In this document: one piece after another, positions 18,530 through 29,000 of the stretch
Numbering within the stretch: position 1 is the stretch's first letter
How the letters are laid out: every line of letters starts with the position of its first letter
NCBI GenBank assembly: GCA_028822645.1
Contig: JAPKDG010000013.1
Location: 1 to 48,679, forward strand
DNA length: 48,679 bases
DNA from: Longimicrobiales bacterium
GTDB taxonomy: Bacteria > Gemmatimonadota > Gemmatimonadetes > Longimicrobiales > Gaopeijiaceae
Reading direction: 5' to 3'
Translations under genes and position numbers: made by a program
Notes under the pieces: generated by a model
Database searches by the model: none
Seen by the model: the letters and a program-made list of their open reading frames with translations, nothing else
What the model was told of the DNA's origin: nothing

Positions 18530-20218
18530 TTAGAGGGGCCCAGGGATCTTTAGAATGGAAACTGCGATCATGCCTATTAAGCCAACCATCAGAAGATAAT
18601 ATACTGTGGGGAGAATGGTTTTTCTGAGTGTTGCTCCCTCTTTTCCTAAAAGACCAACAGTCGCTGAGGCGGCTACTACGTTATGAATAGCGATCATGTT
18701 GCCTGCTGCTGCACCGACAGCTTGTAGCGCCACAACCATTGCACTCGAGATGGTCAAACGAACTGCGACCTCATGTTGGAATGCCGCAAACATTAAATTG
18801 CTTACAGTGTTTGAGCCAGCGATGAATGCTCCCAGTGCTCCTGTAATACCAGCAAATAACGGCCAGACATGGCCCACTGTGGCGGCAACCCAATCGGCCA
18901 TTGCAAGGGGCATTGACGCAAAGCCTGAGTCATTGATTCCTGAATTTATATAGACCTTAACCATAGGGACTGTAAATACGAGTACAAATCCAGCTCCAGC
19001 AAGGATTTTGCTGGAATCGACAAATGCAGCCCTCAGGCTACTAGTATTCATACGATGCATGATCGCTGTTATGACAACCACTACTATCATAATTGTTCCG
19101 GGGAGGTATAACGGTGTGGTTGCCGCAGTTATGGATGTGCCGAATATTTCTGACCACTCCAGCCTCCAGCTCTTCAGGACCATCCCAATCGGAAGTGAAG
19201 GCAGTCGGCTGAGGATCAAAAAGAAAGCCAGTATCAGGTAGGGGGCCCAGGCCTTAGCCGGTGACATATATCCCTTGTCTTCAACTTCATTCGACTTCGT
19301 CGCTAAATCGCTGTTCCAATCTGATGGCCATTTTGTACGATGAGGGAAATCCCATTTATCTTTAGGTACAAGGAATCCTCTGCGAGCGGTAAAAGAAACG
19401 ATAGCCAATCCTACAAGTCCACCTACCAGCGATGGAAACTCAGGACCCAACAACCATGCAGTCAAAACGTAAGGAATCGTGAAAGCAATTCCACCAAATA
19501 TCGTGAATGGAAGAATAGATAGCCCTTCGGTCCAGGAACGGTTGGATCCAAAAAAACGGGTCATCATCACAACCATCAGCGTCGGCATTAAAGTTCCAGT
19601 AATGCCGTGAATGACGGCAGCTCGAATGGTAACTGCGTCTACATATTGACTCATGGTGACCCCAGATGCTGTTAGCATAGTCAGGAATTCAGGACTAGCT
19701 ACTCCCTCTTGGATACCGACCAAGACAGGAGTACCCACAGCTCCAAAGGTCACGGGAGTACTTTGGATCATCATTCCCAGCATTACTGCTCCAGCTGCCG
19801 GGAATCCCATGGCCACCATTAGTGGTGCGGCGACAGCTGCCGGGGTCCCGAAGCCGGAAGCTCCCTCAATGAATGATCCGAAAAGCCAGGCCAAGATGAC
19901 TACCTGGACTCTTCTGTCGTCACTGATACTGTTGAAACTTCGACGAATTGCTGAAACACCTCCTGATCTCTCTAGGGTGTTTAACAGGAATAGGGCACCA
20001 AAAATAATCAGCAGCAAGTCAAAGGTAGTAAATAACCCTTCCACTGATGAGGCGGCTACGTTCGCCCAAGACATGTCCCAAAATATGAGAGCAATTGCGG
20101 CAGCGGTTAGATATACCAACGGCATTGCAATCCTGGCTGGAGTGCGGAAACCTACCAACAATGCTCCTGCGAGAAGAATGGGGAGGGCGGCTAGCACTGC
20201 TGATATTCCTGAGCTCAC
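18530..20218 (-). CDS. lldP: L-lactate permease (LctP family)
   Basis: This polytopic transporter (562 residues, more than 10 hydrophobic segments) belongs to the lactate/glycolate permease family and imports lactate with protons. Typical stretches are [47 protein letters not shown] and [12 protein letters not shown]. The GTG start (20216-20218) has AGAGG upstream on this strand. It is divergent from the symporter at 20429 across a 210-bp shared upstream region. No lactate dehydrogenase is adjacent. Confidence 0.9.
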   Translation of the reverse strand: MSSGISAVLAALPILLAGALLVGFRTPARIAMPLVYLTAAAIALIFWDMSWANVAASSVEGLFTTFDLLLIIFGALFLLNTLERSGGVSAIRRSFNSISDDRRVQVVILAWLFGSFIEGASGFGTPAAVAAPLMVAMGFPAAGAVMLGMMIQSTPVTFGAVGTPVLVGIQEGVASPEFLTMLTASGVTMSQYVDAVTIRAAVIHGITGTLMPTLMVVMMTRFFGSNRSWTEGLSILPFTIFGGIAFTIPYVLTAWLLGPEFPSLVGGLVGLAIVSFTARRGFLVPKDKWDFPHRTKWPSDWNSDLATKSNEVEDKGYMSPAKAWAPYLILAFFLILSRLPSLPIGMVLKSWRLEWSEIFGTSITAATTPLYLPGTIMIVVVVITAIMHRMNTSSLRAAFVDSSKILAGAGFVLVFTVPMVKVYINSGINDSGFASMPLAMADWVAATVGHVWPLFAGITGALGAFIAGSNTVSNLMFAAFQHEVAVRLTISSAMVVALQAVGAAAGNMIAIHNVVAASATVGLLGKEGATLRKTILPTVYYLLMVGLIGMIAVSILKIPGPL

Positions 20219-20428
20219 TGGTACCTCTTTGAGAATGTTAGAATGTTTTTTGCTAAGGGAACTTTGACACCGGTACTAACTAGATAACATGCACTGTCAT
20301 TAATGTTTGGAAAAGGGTGGAATTGGTTGGCTAAGCATGGAGATGTTGTTGGCGTCTTGTCTGAAGGGATAGCTCTCCTCTATGTTCGCGCTTACGATAA
20401 CTAAACACTTTCGAGATAGGAAAAGCCC

Positions 20429-21703
20429 ATGGCATTACCCACTAAAATATTAATTGGACTAGTGAGCGGCGTCTTGGCTGGCGTGTTAGCTAATGCATTT
20501 AGTCTCAATTGGCTGAAGGATATACTGCAGACTCTGGAACCCTTTGGCACGGCATGGATTCAAGGAATAACCATGGTAGTCATCCCATTAGTGGTGGCTA
20601 GTTTGATGCTGGGTACGGCTTCTCTCGGGGACCTTAGGAAACTCGGAAGAATTGGGGGAAAAACCATAGCTTATTACATGACTACTACAGCTGTAGCAGT
20701 CATGATTGGTTTAACCATATCCAATGTCGTTCGCCCTGGTAGCGGTATCGACGAAGCAACGCGCAGTGAATTGTCTTCGAGGTTTGAAGAGGATGCGGTA
20801 AGCAGGCTCGATCTTGCTGAAAATGCACCTGGAGTAGTGGAGACTTTGCTGAATATAATTCCCAGGAATCCAGTGCAGGCAGCAGCAGACTTCGATCTAC
20901 TGTCACTGATATTTTTTACCATAGTATTTGGAGCAGCGATAAGTACTTTGGACTATAAACAGAGAGATGCAGTCTTGGGATTTTTCGAAGGAATCAACGG
21001 TGCCTCCGTGGTTGTCATAGGTTGGATCATGAAACTTGCACCTTATGCTGTTTTTGCATTGATTGCTCCCATTGTAGCCCAGTTTGGACTGGATCTGTTA
21101 CGTAGTCTACTTGTCTATGCTCTAGTTGTAGTGGCGGGGTTGTTCCTCCATGTGCTGATTACCTATACATCAGCTGTTCGTTTTCTTGCTAAAATAAAAC
21201 CGAGAGAATTTTTCTCTAGAATGTCGTCTGTTCCCCTAGTAGGCTTCTCGACCTCGTCCTCCAGTGCAACACTTCCACTCACCATGGAAACAGCCGAAGA
21301 AAATCTTGGGGTTTCCAAGTCTGTTTCAAGTTTCGTACTTCCCTTAGGGGCTACCATTAATATGGATGGGACAGCCTTGTATCAGGCTGTGGCAGTAATG
21401 TTTATCGCTCAGATCTATGGAATACCGCTAGGGGTGGGTGATCAACTTATTGTGGTAATGACAGCGACATTGGCGTCCGTAGGTGCGGCTGGAGTTCCCA
21501 GTGCAGGAATCATAACCTTGATTATAGTACTGAACTCAGTGGGCTTGGGTGCCAATGCACAAGCTGGAATCGCTCTAATTTTGGGTGTCGATCGTATTTT
21601 GGACATGCTGAGAACTGCAGTAAACGTTACGGGTGATCTAAGTTGTGCTGCAGTCATCGCTCGTAGCGAAGGAGAATTAGAGTTACCCGACCTGGGAGCT
21701 TGA
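20429..21703 (+). CDS. Dicarboxylate/amino acid:cation symporter (DAACS family)
   Basis: This 424-residue transporter of the SLC1-like family takes up dicarboxylates or acidic/neutral amino acids with Na+ or H+. The HP1 serine-rich hairpin GFSTSSSSATLPLT, TM7 motif LGATINMDGTALYQ, HP2 GAAGVPSAG and TM8 DRILDMLRTAVNVTGD are all present, so it should be functional. The substrate cannot be chosen from motifs alone. ATG 20429 follows GATAGGAAA. It is followed at 4 bp by the HEAT/cyclophilin lipoprotein gene, so the two are probably co-transcribed. Confidence 0.9.
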   Translation: MALPTKILIGLVSGVLAGVLANAFSLNWLKDILQTLEPFGTAWIQGITMVVIPLVVASLMLGTASLGDLRKLGRIGGKTIAYYMTTTAVAVMIGLTISNVVRPGSGIDEATRSELSSRFEEDAVSRLDLAENAPGVVETLLNIIPRNPVQAAADFDLLSLIFFTIVFGAAISTLDYKQRDAVLGFFEGINGASVVVIGWIMKLAPYAVFALIAPIVAQFGLDLLRSLLVYALVVVAGLFLHVLITYTSAVRFLAKIKPREFFSRMSSVPLVGFSTSSSSATLPLTMETAEENLGVSKSVSSFVLPLGATINMDGTALYQAVAVMFIAQIYGIPLGVGDQLIVVMTATLASVGAAGVPSAGIITLIIVLNSVGLGANAQAGIALILGVDRILDMLRTAVNVTGDLSCAAVIARSEGELELPDLGA

Positions 21704-21707
21704 AGAT

Positions 21708-23849
21708 ATGTCTTCCCAGAATATTCTTCGGTTCTATAAAGAGGTGCTATCTGCACTGAAGGGGTGTGGAAAAAAGCCAGTGAGACTGTCTTTGTTGATG
21801 GTAATGTTGTTGTCAGGTTGTGCTGAAAGATCAACTAACAAGGAATATCAAGCTGTCTTTAATGAGATTGATGATCGTGGGCGACTCGGTATCACTTCGA
21901 TAATCTCAGCTCTAAGTGATCCAGATCCAGATCTCCAATTATTGGCTGTTGAAGGGCTTGGGCGCTTCGAATTGGAGGAGCATGTCCCAAGGATAGCTAA
22001 GGTTTTGGAATCTATGCATTGGCAGGTCCGTAACTCAGCCGCTAATGCTCTTGGCCAAGCTGTGTTTAGGACGGACGGTGACGAAGTGGCTGATATCCTT
22101 CTTGAGCATCTATTGGTTGAAGAGAATGCGGAGGTAAGGGGAAGCATAGGTCGGACTTTGGGTCGCTTATCTTTTTCGGACCAGAGCAGAATCCAATTTG
22201 TAGTGGATGCTCTGATTGGAATGACGCAGCCGGATATTGTTGTAGTGGAATTACCTGTTGTATTGGGGGTAGTTATGGGCTTGGAATCAATGGTCCGGAG
22301 GTCACAGCTTGATAGTGACGAACTATCGGTTCAATTAATACAGTATCTAGAGGAGCTAGTAGGTTTCACTGCAACTGGTGTTGGCAGGGAATCCGAAGAA
22401 CTGGCATCTAGGGTTCGAAAGACGGCGATGCTGGCCTTGTCTTCTTTGGGAAACGTGAAAATGCAGGCTATAATGCGAACCGCTCAGGATACAGATCCAG
22501 GTGTTCGGAGGACGGCGATGCTGGCCTTGAGGGAACACTCAGGTGAAGGTTTAGCTTTAATAAAAGACGGATTGGTAGACCCTTCACCGATGGTACGAAT
22601 TGAGGCAGTAAAAGCATATGCCCATCGAGCTGAAGGCCTGGACGGATGCCAACTATTGTTATCAAAGGTCGAAGACGAAAATCTACATGTGTCATTGGCA
22701 GCTTTAAATCTAATCAGTGGGAAATGTGAGAAGGGAAATGGATTTGAGACTTTGCTGGTTCCTTTGATTTCAGACTCTTCATCTCAGGATTTGCACGGTT
22801 GGCATAGAGCAGCGCATGCATTAGTTGCGACGGCTGAAATGTCCAGTGAATTGGCTAATCCTCTGATTGAAGATTTTAGTTCTCATAGGAGTTCATTCGC
22901 GAGATCTTATGCAGCCAGGGCTGCTACAGTGACAGGCAATATAGGTGTCCTCGTTAGCCTAATGGGGGATATTGCTCCGAATGTCCGTGTTGATGCAGTG
23001 CAGGGCTTGTTTGCAGTACGAGGCCACGATGCTGATTCTCTTCTTATAGCTCAGTTGGGTAGTACTGATCATCCGTTCCTTGTTTTGACAATAGCAAGGT
23101 TGCTCGAAAACTCTCCCCACTCCAGTGCGGCCATTGAGCCCCTGATGAGATCCTTCGTGGTGATGTCCCAGGACGGCAAGCAAACATATCGGGATCCCAG
23201 GATGGCTCTTTTGGAGAGAATAGGGGAATTTGGGGGTTTGGAGCAGGTAGCATTCTTGGAGCGATATCTACGGGACTATGATTCTGAGGTAGCTAATAGG
23301 GTCTCTGAAATATTAAGTAATTGGAGTGGTGCCGATCGGAGTATAGAACCTCAAATTATGAGTAGGCTCCGAATGCCTTCTATGGCAGAAATAGAGCGGA
23401 TGGAAAATACTGTCGTCATTCTTCATATGGCGCGGGGAGGAAAAATTTCAATTTTGCTGATGCCATGGGAAGCACCTACACATTCATACAGGTTTAAGAA
23501 TCTAGCAGAGAGTGGTCAATTGGATGGCTTAACTTTTCACAGAGTTGTCAGCAACTTTGTCATCCAAGGTTTAAGTCCAGGAGCTAATGAGTACGAAGGT
23601 TATCCGGAGTATACCAGAGATGAAATCGGAGTTTTAACGCATTGGCGGGGAACGGTGGGTACTTCCACTCGGGGCAGGGATACTGGCGATGGTCAGGTTT
23701 TTATCAATCTTGTGGACAACCTGAACCTGAACCATGACTTCACTATTTTTGGTCGTGTTTTGGACGGGATGGAAGAGGTAGATTTGGTTGCAGAAGGGGA
23801 TGTGGTCACTGCAGCGACTATTGAAATCTTAGGATCGGATTCAAACTAA
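21708..23849 (+). CDS. HEAT-repeat lipoprotein with C-terminal cyclophilin-type peptidyl-prolyl isomerase
   Basis: This 713-residue protein has a lipobox (VMLLSGC) after a hydrophobic run, so it should be an envelope lipoprotein. Residues about 50-540 are HEAT-like helical repeats. Two neighbouring repeats share VRxTAMLAL and an identical run of 19 bases, suggesting recent repeat duplication. The last 160 residues form a cyclophilin domain with TFHRVVSNFVIQG, GTVGTSTRG and NHDFTIFGRVLDGM. The arginine and glutamine expected in the active site are retained. It probably helps fold exported proteins. GTG 21780 would give a more typical signal peptide than ATG 21708, so the start is uncertain. 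Confidence 0.85.
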   Translation: MSSQNILRFYKEVLSALKGCGKKPVRLSLLMVMLLSGCAERSTNKEYQAVFNEIDDRGRLGITSIISALSDPDPDLQLLAVEGLGRFELEEHVPRIAKVLESMHWQVRNSAANALGQAVFRTDGDEVADILLEHLLVEENAEVRGSIGRTLGRLSFSDQSRIQFVVDALIGMTQPDIVVVELPVVLGVVMGLESMVRRSQLDSDELSVQLIQYLEELVGFTATGVGRESEELASRVRKTAMLALSSLGNVKMQAIMRTAQDTDPGVRRTAMLALREHSGEGLALIKDGLVDPSPMVRIEAVKAYAHRAEGLDGCQLLLSKVEDENLHVSLAALNLISGKCEKGNGFETLLVPLISDSSSQDLHGWHRAAHALVATAEMSSELANPLIEDFSSHRSSFARSYAARAATVTGNIGVLVSLMGDIAPNVRVDAVQGLFAVRGHDADSLLIAQLGSTDHPFLVLTIARLLENSPHSSAAIEPLMRSFVVMSQDGKQTYRDPRMALLERIGEFGGLEQVAFLERYLRDYDSEVANRVSEILSNWSGADRSIEPQIMSRLRMPSMAEIERMENTVVILHMARGGKISILLMPWEAPTHSYRFKNLAESGQLDGLTFHRVVSNFVIQGLSPGANEYEGYPEYTRDEIGVLTHWRGTVGTSTRGRDTGDGQVFINLVDNLNLNHDFTIFGRVLDGMEEVDLVAEGDVVTAATIEILGSDSN

Positions 23850-23869
23850 AATATGATGAGGAAGAATTG

Positions 23870-24265
23870 ATGACTAGAAAACCGGTATCGAGTCCTACTG
23901 CATCTTCGGTTGGGCCGTATTCACATGCGGTGGATGATGGTAGCTATGTATTTTGTTCTGGTCAAACCCCCCTGGATCCTCAGACAGGGAAGCTCCATCC
24001 AGGTGGAGTCGGCAGTCAGACTCGTCAGTGTTTCGAGAATCTTTTTTCTGTGCTCAGTGAGGCAGGCCTCACACATCAAGATGTCGTAAAGGTCAACGTT
24101 TATCTAACAGATATGGGCAACTTTACGGCGATGAACGAAGTGTATGCTCAGCATTTTGATCAACCGTTTCCGGCTAGGACTACGATTGGAGTAGCCAGCT
24201 TACCCTTGGACGCTGAAGTTGAAATAGAATTAGTTGCAAAAAATAAGGCCAACAATTCCCGCTGA
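23870..24265 (+). CDS. ridA: RidA family reactive imine/enamine deaminase
   Basis: This 131-residue YjgF/YER057c/UK114-type protein hydrolyses reactive enamine/imine intermediates made by PLP enzymes and some dehydratases. It has SVGPYSHAV near the N-terminus, FCSGQTPLDPQTG, and the C-terminal DFTAMN...FPARTTIGVASLPLDAEVEIELVA pattern with the arginine that binds the substrate carboxylate. ATG 23870 has GAGGAA 6 bases upstream and is preferred to TTG 23867. It ends 46 bp before the aconitase X large-subunit gene, and this pairing is informative because both act on imino-acid chemistry. Confidence 0.9.
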   Translation: MTRKPVSSPTASSVGPYSHAVDDGSYVFCSGQTPLDPQTGKLHPGGVGSQTRQCFENLFSVLSEAGLTHQDVVKVNVYLTDMGNFTAMNEVYAQHFDQPFPARTTIGVASLPLDAEVEIELVAKNKANNSR

Positions 24266-24311
24266 AGTCAGGCGGCAGGTCAATTTTTTCAAATTTGGGT
24301 GAGGATCGTCT

Positions 24312-25577
24312 GTGACACTTAAATTGACGGAATTAGATAGCTCTAATTTGGCTGGTGAAAGTGGCCCTGCGGTTCAGATGGCTATGTCTATTCTGATTCG
24401 TATGTCTGAAATCCAAAGTGCTAAGAGCCTGATATCTATAGTATCGGCTCACATAGATAGTGCCTTGTACATAGGACCCGCTACTCTCGATTACGCAGAA
24501 CGGTTGGTTGACCTGGGCGCGAAGGTTTGCGTGCCGACTACCCTCAATGTGGCTGGAGTAGACCACAATGGTTGGGACCGGTGGGCTGTTCCACCTGAAT
24601 GGGCCCGTCAAGCAAGACGCCAGATGCTTGCTTATAAGTCAATGGGCTGTGAGCCTACCTGGACCTGTGCACCATACCAAACAGAGGAGCGGCCGGATTT
24701 TGGAGATCAGATAGCTTGGGGTGAGTCAAGTGCAGTAGTGTTTGCCAACTCGGTCTTGGGTGCTCGATCAGAAAGATATCCTGACCTTTTGGATATTTGT
24801 GCAGCTATTACTGGACGGGTGCCCGCGACTGGCCTGCATCTCGTAGAAAATAGAAGCGGACAGGTCTTAGTGAGATTAAAATCCATCAAAAGTAATTTGC
24901 TGGATTCCGATGAATTCTATCCCGTATTGGGGCATTATATAGGTAAGATTGCTGGCTCTAGGGTAGTAGTAGTGGACGCTCGGGGTGGCAACCCCTCAGA
25001 GGATCAACTGAAGGCTCTAGGTGCAGCCATGGCCTCTTCTGGGTCCGTAGCCTTGTTCCATTGGGTCGGTGTTACCCCTGAAGCAGAAACTATCCAAGAC
25101 GCTTTCAACGGAAAACATCCGGAGAAAATCATAGATGTGTCTTTGAGTGATCTTGTAAGAGCCAGAAACGACCTATCATCGTCTACCAGTGATCGTCTCG
25201 ACATGATCGTCCTAGGATCCCCCCATTTTTCGTTGAATGAATTGAGATCCCTGGGGCCATTGATTGAAGGAAAGCGTCGTCACCCTGGTGTTCGCTTTTT
25301 AGTAACAACTGGTAGGGGAGTTAAACTCTTAGCTGAAGAAATGGACTTACTAGTACCACTTATGAAATTTGGTGCTGAAATTACTGTGGACACCTGTATA
25401 CTTACGACGCCTATGTTGCCCAGCGGAATAAGGAGTATCATGACAAATTCAGCAAAATATGCATACTACACACCGGGGATTTTGGACCGCGAGGTTGTCT
25501 TCGGTTCAACCCAAGCATGTGTAGAGTCGGCTGTTTCTGGTAAAGTGGTAAAGGATGATAGACTGTGGGTCGTGTGA
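24312..25577 (+). CDS. Aconitase X large (catalytic) subunit
   Basis: This 421-residue protein matches the aconitase X (formerly DUF521) catalytic subunit. Diagnostic stretches are SALYIGPATLDYAERL, VPTTLNVAGVD, the cysteine-bearing GCEPTWTCAPYQ (C113, C119), DTCILTTPMLP and TNSAKYAYYTPG. Bacterial aconitase X enzymes characterised so far dehydrate cis-3-hydroxy-L-proline to pyrroline-2-carboxylate, whereas archaeal relatives are phosphomevalonate dehydratases. The bacterial setting and RidA favour the former. The GTG start is at 24312. Its stop overlaps the small subunit start (GTGA at 25574-25577), so the two are co-translated. Subunit fusion is absent, so this is the split form. Confidence 0.88.
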   Translation: MTLKLTELDSSNLAGESGPAVQMAMSILIRMSEIQSAKSLISIVSAHIDSALYIGPATLDYAERLVDLGAKVCVPTTLNVAGVDHNGWDRWAVPPEWARQARRQMLAYKSMGCEPTWTCAPYQTEERPDFGDQIAWGESSAVVFANSVLGARSERYPDLLDICAAITGRVPATGLHLVENRSGQVLVRLKSIKSNLLDSDEFYPVLGHYIGKIAGSRVVVVDARGGNPSEDQLKALGAAMASSGSVALFHWVGVTPEAETIQDAFNGKHPEKIIDVSLSDLVRARNDLSSSTSDRLDMIVLGSPHFSLNELRSLGPLIEGKRRHPGVRFLVTTGRGVKLLAEEMDLLVPLMKFGAEITVDTCILTTPMLPSGIRSIMTNSAKYAYYTPGILDREVVFGSTQACVESAVSGKVVKDDRLWVV

Positions 25578-26032
25578 GTGAAAATAGGCGAGAAAAACTA
25601 ATCTCTGGCTCCAAGAAAATATTGAGGGGAAAGCCAGTAATCTCTGGTTATGCGAGTGGAAAATTAGTGGTGTCTCGAGAACCTTTGAGTTTCTGGGGAG
25701 GTTATGATTCGGACACTGGAGAGATTATAGATCGACACCACCATCTGTCTGGAGAAGTGGTTAAGGGTTGTATATTAGCAGTACCTGGAACAAAGGGATC
25801 CAGTACCACAACAGCAGTGCTGTTAGAAGCTTTACAGAAGGGGAATGCTCCACTGGCAATAATAACTTTGGATGTGGATTCATTTTTAGCTTTAGCTTTG
25901 GTCGTTTCTGAAGAAATGTATAGCACTAGTATTCCTTTAGTGGCATTAGGGTCTAAAGCATTTTCAGAGTTGCCTTCTGAAGGAGAGGTGACCCTGAAAC
26001 TAGATGGTCGGATTATCGTGTATCCATCTTAA
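25574..26032 (+). CDS. Aconitase X small (swivelling) subunit, DUF126
   Basis: This 152-residue protein forms the swivelling lid of the aconitase X heterodimer. The conserved pattern KPVISGYASGKLVVSREPLSFWGG, TGEIIDRHHHLSG, GCILAVPGTKGSSTT is present. GTG 25574 overlaps the large-subunit stop by 4 bases and is preferred over GTG 25565. The gene converges with the VPS10/BNR gene only 5 bp away. Family membership is clear; substrate choice follows the large subunit. Confidence 0.87.
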   Translation: MSENRREKLISGSKKILRGKPVISGYASGKLVVSREPLSFWGGYDSDTGEIIDRHHHLSGEVVKGCILAVPGTKGSSTTTAVLLEALQKGNAPLAIITLDVDSFLALALVVSEEMYSTSIPLVALGSKAFSELPSEGEVTLKLDGRIIVYPS

Positions 26033-26036
26033 TCCG

Positions 26037-29000
26037 TCATTTTCCTGGAATTCTTATAGTTTCTCCTGGATCTGCTCTAATCCCAGCTGCGTTCATGGAT
26101 TGATAAAACTGTGGCAAGGTATCCGATATGAGGATATTGAGGCGTCCTATGATCCTTGGCCCTCTTTCCCAGGCTGAGTCGATGTCTTGCAATTGGTCTT
26201 GCGTAGGAAGCGTAGTAGATCCCTCTATCGAGCCACCTACACCCATCGGGAGACTTTGCAGATTGTTCTGAATATCGTCCAATGTGTCTATAATTGTTTT
26301 TGCTTCTTGGTCTAGGGCTCCCTTGCCTTCGGTAGTAGTACTTATTAGTTCGATAGCTTCTTCTATCTGCCCTCGGATTCTTTGAACAGCTTGGCCGGCC
26401 TCATGGACTGGTTTTTGTAGCTTGTAGATCGACATAAGCGCATCTTGACGAGCTTGAAGTTCAGTAGATGAAATCTCTATTCTAGGATCCATTTGAACTA
26501 TGACGTCTCCGAACATTGTGACTTGTCCAAGTTCCATTTGAATCTGGTAGATTCCTGGCAAGACTATAGGTCCTTGTGGCCGGGGGCCGCCTCTAAATCT
26601 ATTGTTTCCGGATTCAGTAGAGTTGAGTGTGAAGGCTGGATCGATACGGTAATCCCATAGCAACTCATGCGCTCCAGGGATCGCTTTCTGGGAAAATGAG
26701 CGTATCTGTTGACCCGCCATTGTCAGTATTGTGATTTCTAAATCTGAAGATCCTTCGGAACCTTCAGGTATCCAGTAACGAATGCGTACATCGTTTGTAG
26801 GGTTAGGTAAGCGGAATTCGGCCGATCCAGTCCATTCTTGAACATTAGCAGTTTTCCATTGGGTCGCTACGCCGGCTTGGAATAAATATGGTTGGTTGGG
26901 CTGGACAGAAGATTCTGCTAATGCAACTAGCGGAGATATGTTGTCTAGTATCCAAATGCCCCGTCCGTGTGTACCTATGACCAGGTCATCGTTTCGTGGA
27001 TGGATCTTAATGTCATCTACTGGGACAGTTGGAAGACCATTCATCAGACGTTCCCAGTGGTCTCCTGCATTGATCGAGACAAATACACCTACCTCATTGC
27101 CTAGAAAGATGAGGTTTTCTTGATCTGGGTGTTCCAATATGACATTTACAGAAGATTCGGGTAAGCCAGATGTTATTTTTTCCCAAGATTCACCGAAGTC
27201 ATCACTCCTGTAAGCGTACGATTGGAAATCGCCCGAGTAATGCCCGTCAAATGTCCCGTATACTCTCCCTTCAATTGCTTTAGAAGAGACTAAGCGGCTG
27301 ACATAGGTATTGTTTGGGAGGTCGGGAATATTGCTTGTCAGATCCGACCAATGAAGTCCTCCGTCAGTTGTCTTCATGACACGTCCGTCATCACTGCCAG
27401 TGTACATTACTTCGGTATTGAGAGGCGATTCGTCGATAGTAGTCAGTGTGCTGTAGAAGGAGACGCCGTCGTGTCTGGAAAGCATGGAATCAGATGGAAA
27501 TTCATCCATTATCGATAACTGTGATCGGTCAATATCAAAAGTCAAATCTGGACTTATCTGGGTCCATGTAGTGCCGTCATCTGTGCTTTTAAGAAGCATT
27601 TGAGATCCTAAATAAATGGATCTTGAATCATCTTGGGAAAGGAGTAGAGGTGTGTTCCAATTGAAGCGGTATTCACGTTCATCTGCTTCAACGACTTGGT
27701 CGGATGGATAGTCTTTTCTGGGAAGAGATCCTTCGTCATCATCAAACAAGGGACGGGGAGCGATTGATGAGCGTTCTCCCGTTTCAAGGTTTAATAGCCC
27801 GATCCTACCATTTTGGGATTCTGAAAAAATTGTATTCGGATTTTCTGGATCTATTTTAACATAAAATCCATCGCCCCCACTGATATTTACCCAATCTGCA
27901 TTACGAATTCCTTGACTGTCTAATGTTTTAGAGGGTCCGCACCAACTCCCGTTGTCTTGGAGCCCTCCACAAATCCAGAACGGATTTCTTCGGTCCAGAT
28001 CTATTTCGTAGAATTGTGAGATTGGCAAATTATCATAGAATCTCCAACTTTCTGATCTGTCAAAAGAAACCGAGAGGCCGCCGTCACTACCTAAGATGAC
28101 GTGGTTAGAGTTGTCGGGATCAATCCACAGGGCGTGATGGTCTAAGTGGACGTTGCGGGCCCCTTGATCAGAGAATGTTCTACCACCATCATCAGAGCGC
28201 ATAAGGTTTTGTCCACCGAGATAGATGCGTTCTGGGTCATTTGGATCTATTCGCACCATACTGAAATACATAGGTCTCGGGTTTGTATCTGAAAGGAAAG
28301 TCCAACTGTTGCCGCGGTCGGTAGAGCCATAAAGCCCGGTTTGCCCTCTACGTGCTTCTATTGATGCAAACAGTATGTTTCCGTCCCGCTCATATATATC
28401 TAACCCAATTCGGCCTAAGTGGCCGGTTGGGATACCTTCTTCCAGCCGAGTCCAATTTGTCCCGCCGTCTAGAGTTCTGTATATACCACTCCCAGCCCCG
28501 CTCCCATTGAATCCCCATGCTGTACGTTGACGTGTGTACATTGCTGCAAAAAGGGTATTTGGGTCGGCTGGGTCCATGACCAAGTCAATGGCACCAGTGT
28601 AGTCATCGATGTGAAGGACTTTTTCCCAGGTAGCACCTCCATCGGTTGTCTTGAAGACACCTCTTTCTGGAGTGGCTTTCCAGAGATTCCCGACTGCAGC
28701 GACATACGCTGTTTCTGGGTCATTGGGATGAACCTTGATGCGAGAGATATGTCTTGTTTCTTCAAGCCCTAAGAATTGCCAAGTTTGTCCTGCATCCAAT
28801 GATCTGAAAACACCATGACCCCACGGGGAACTCTGACGGTTTTGCGGTTCTCCAGTTCCAGCCCAAACTATGTTAGGGTTAGAAGGAGCCAGGGTAACAT
28901 CGCCAATGGAAGAAGTGACATTATCAGTGAAAATCTCGTTCCAAGTGGTTCCGTGGTTTGTGCTTTTCCATATTCCAGCGGTAGCAGTACCAACATAAAT

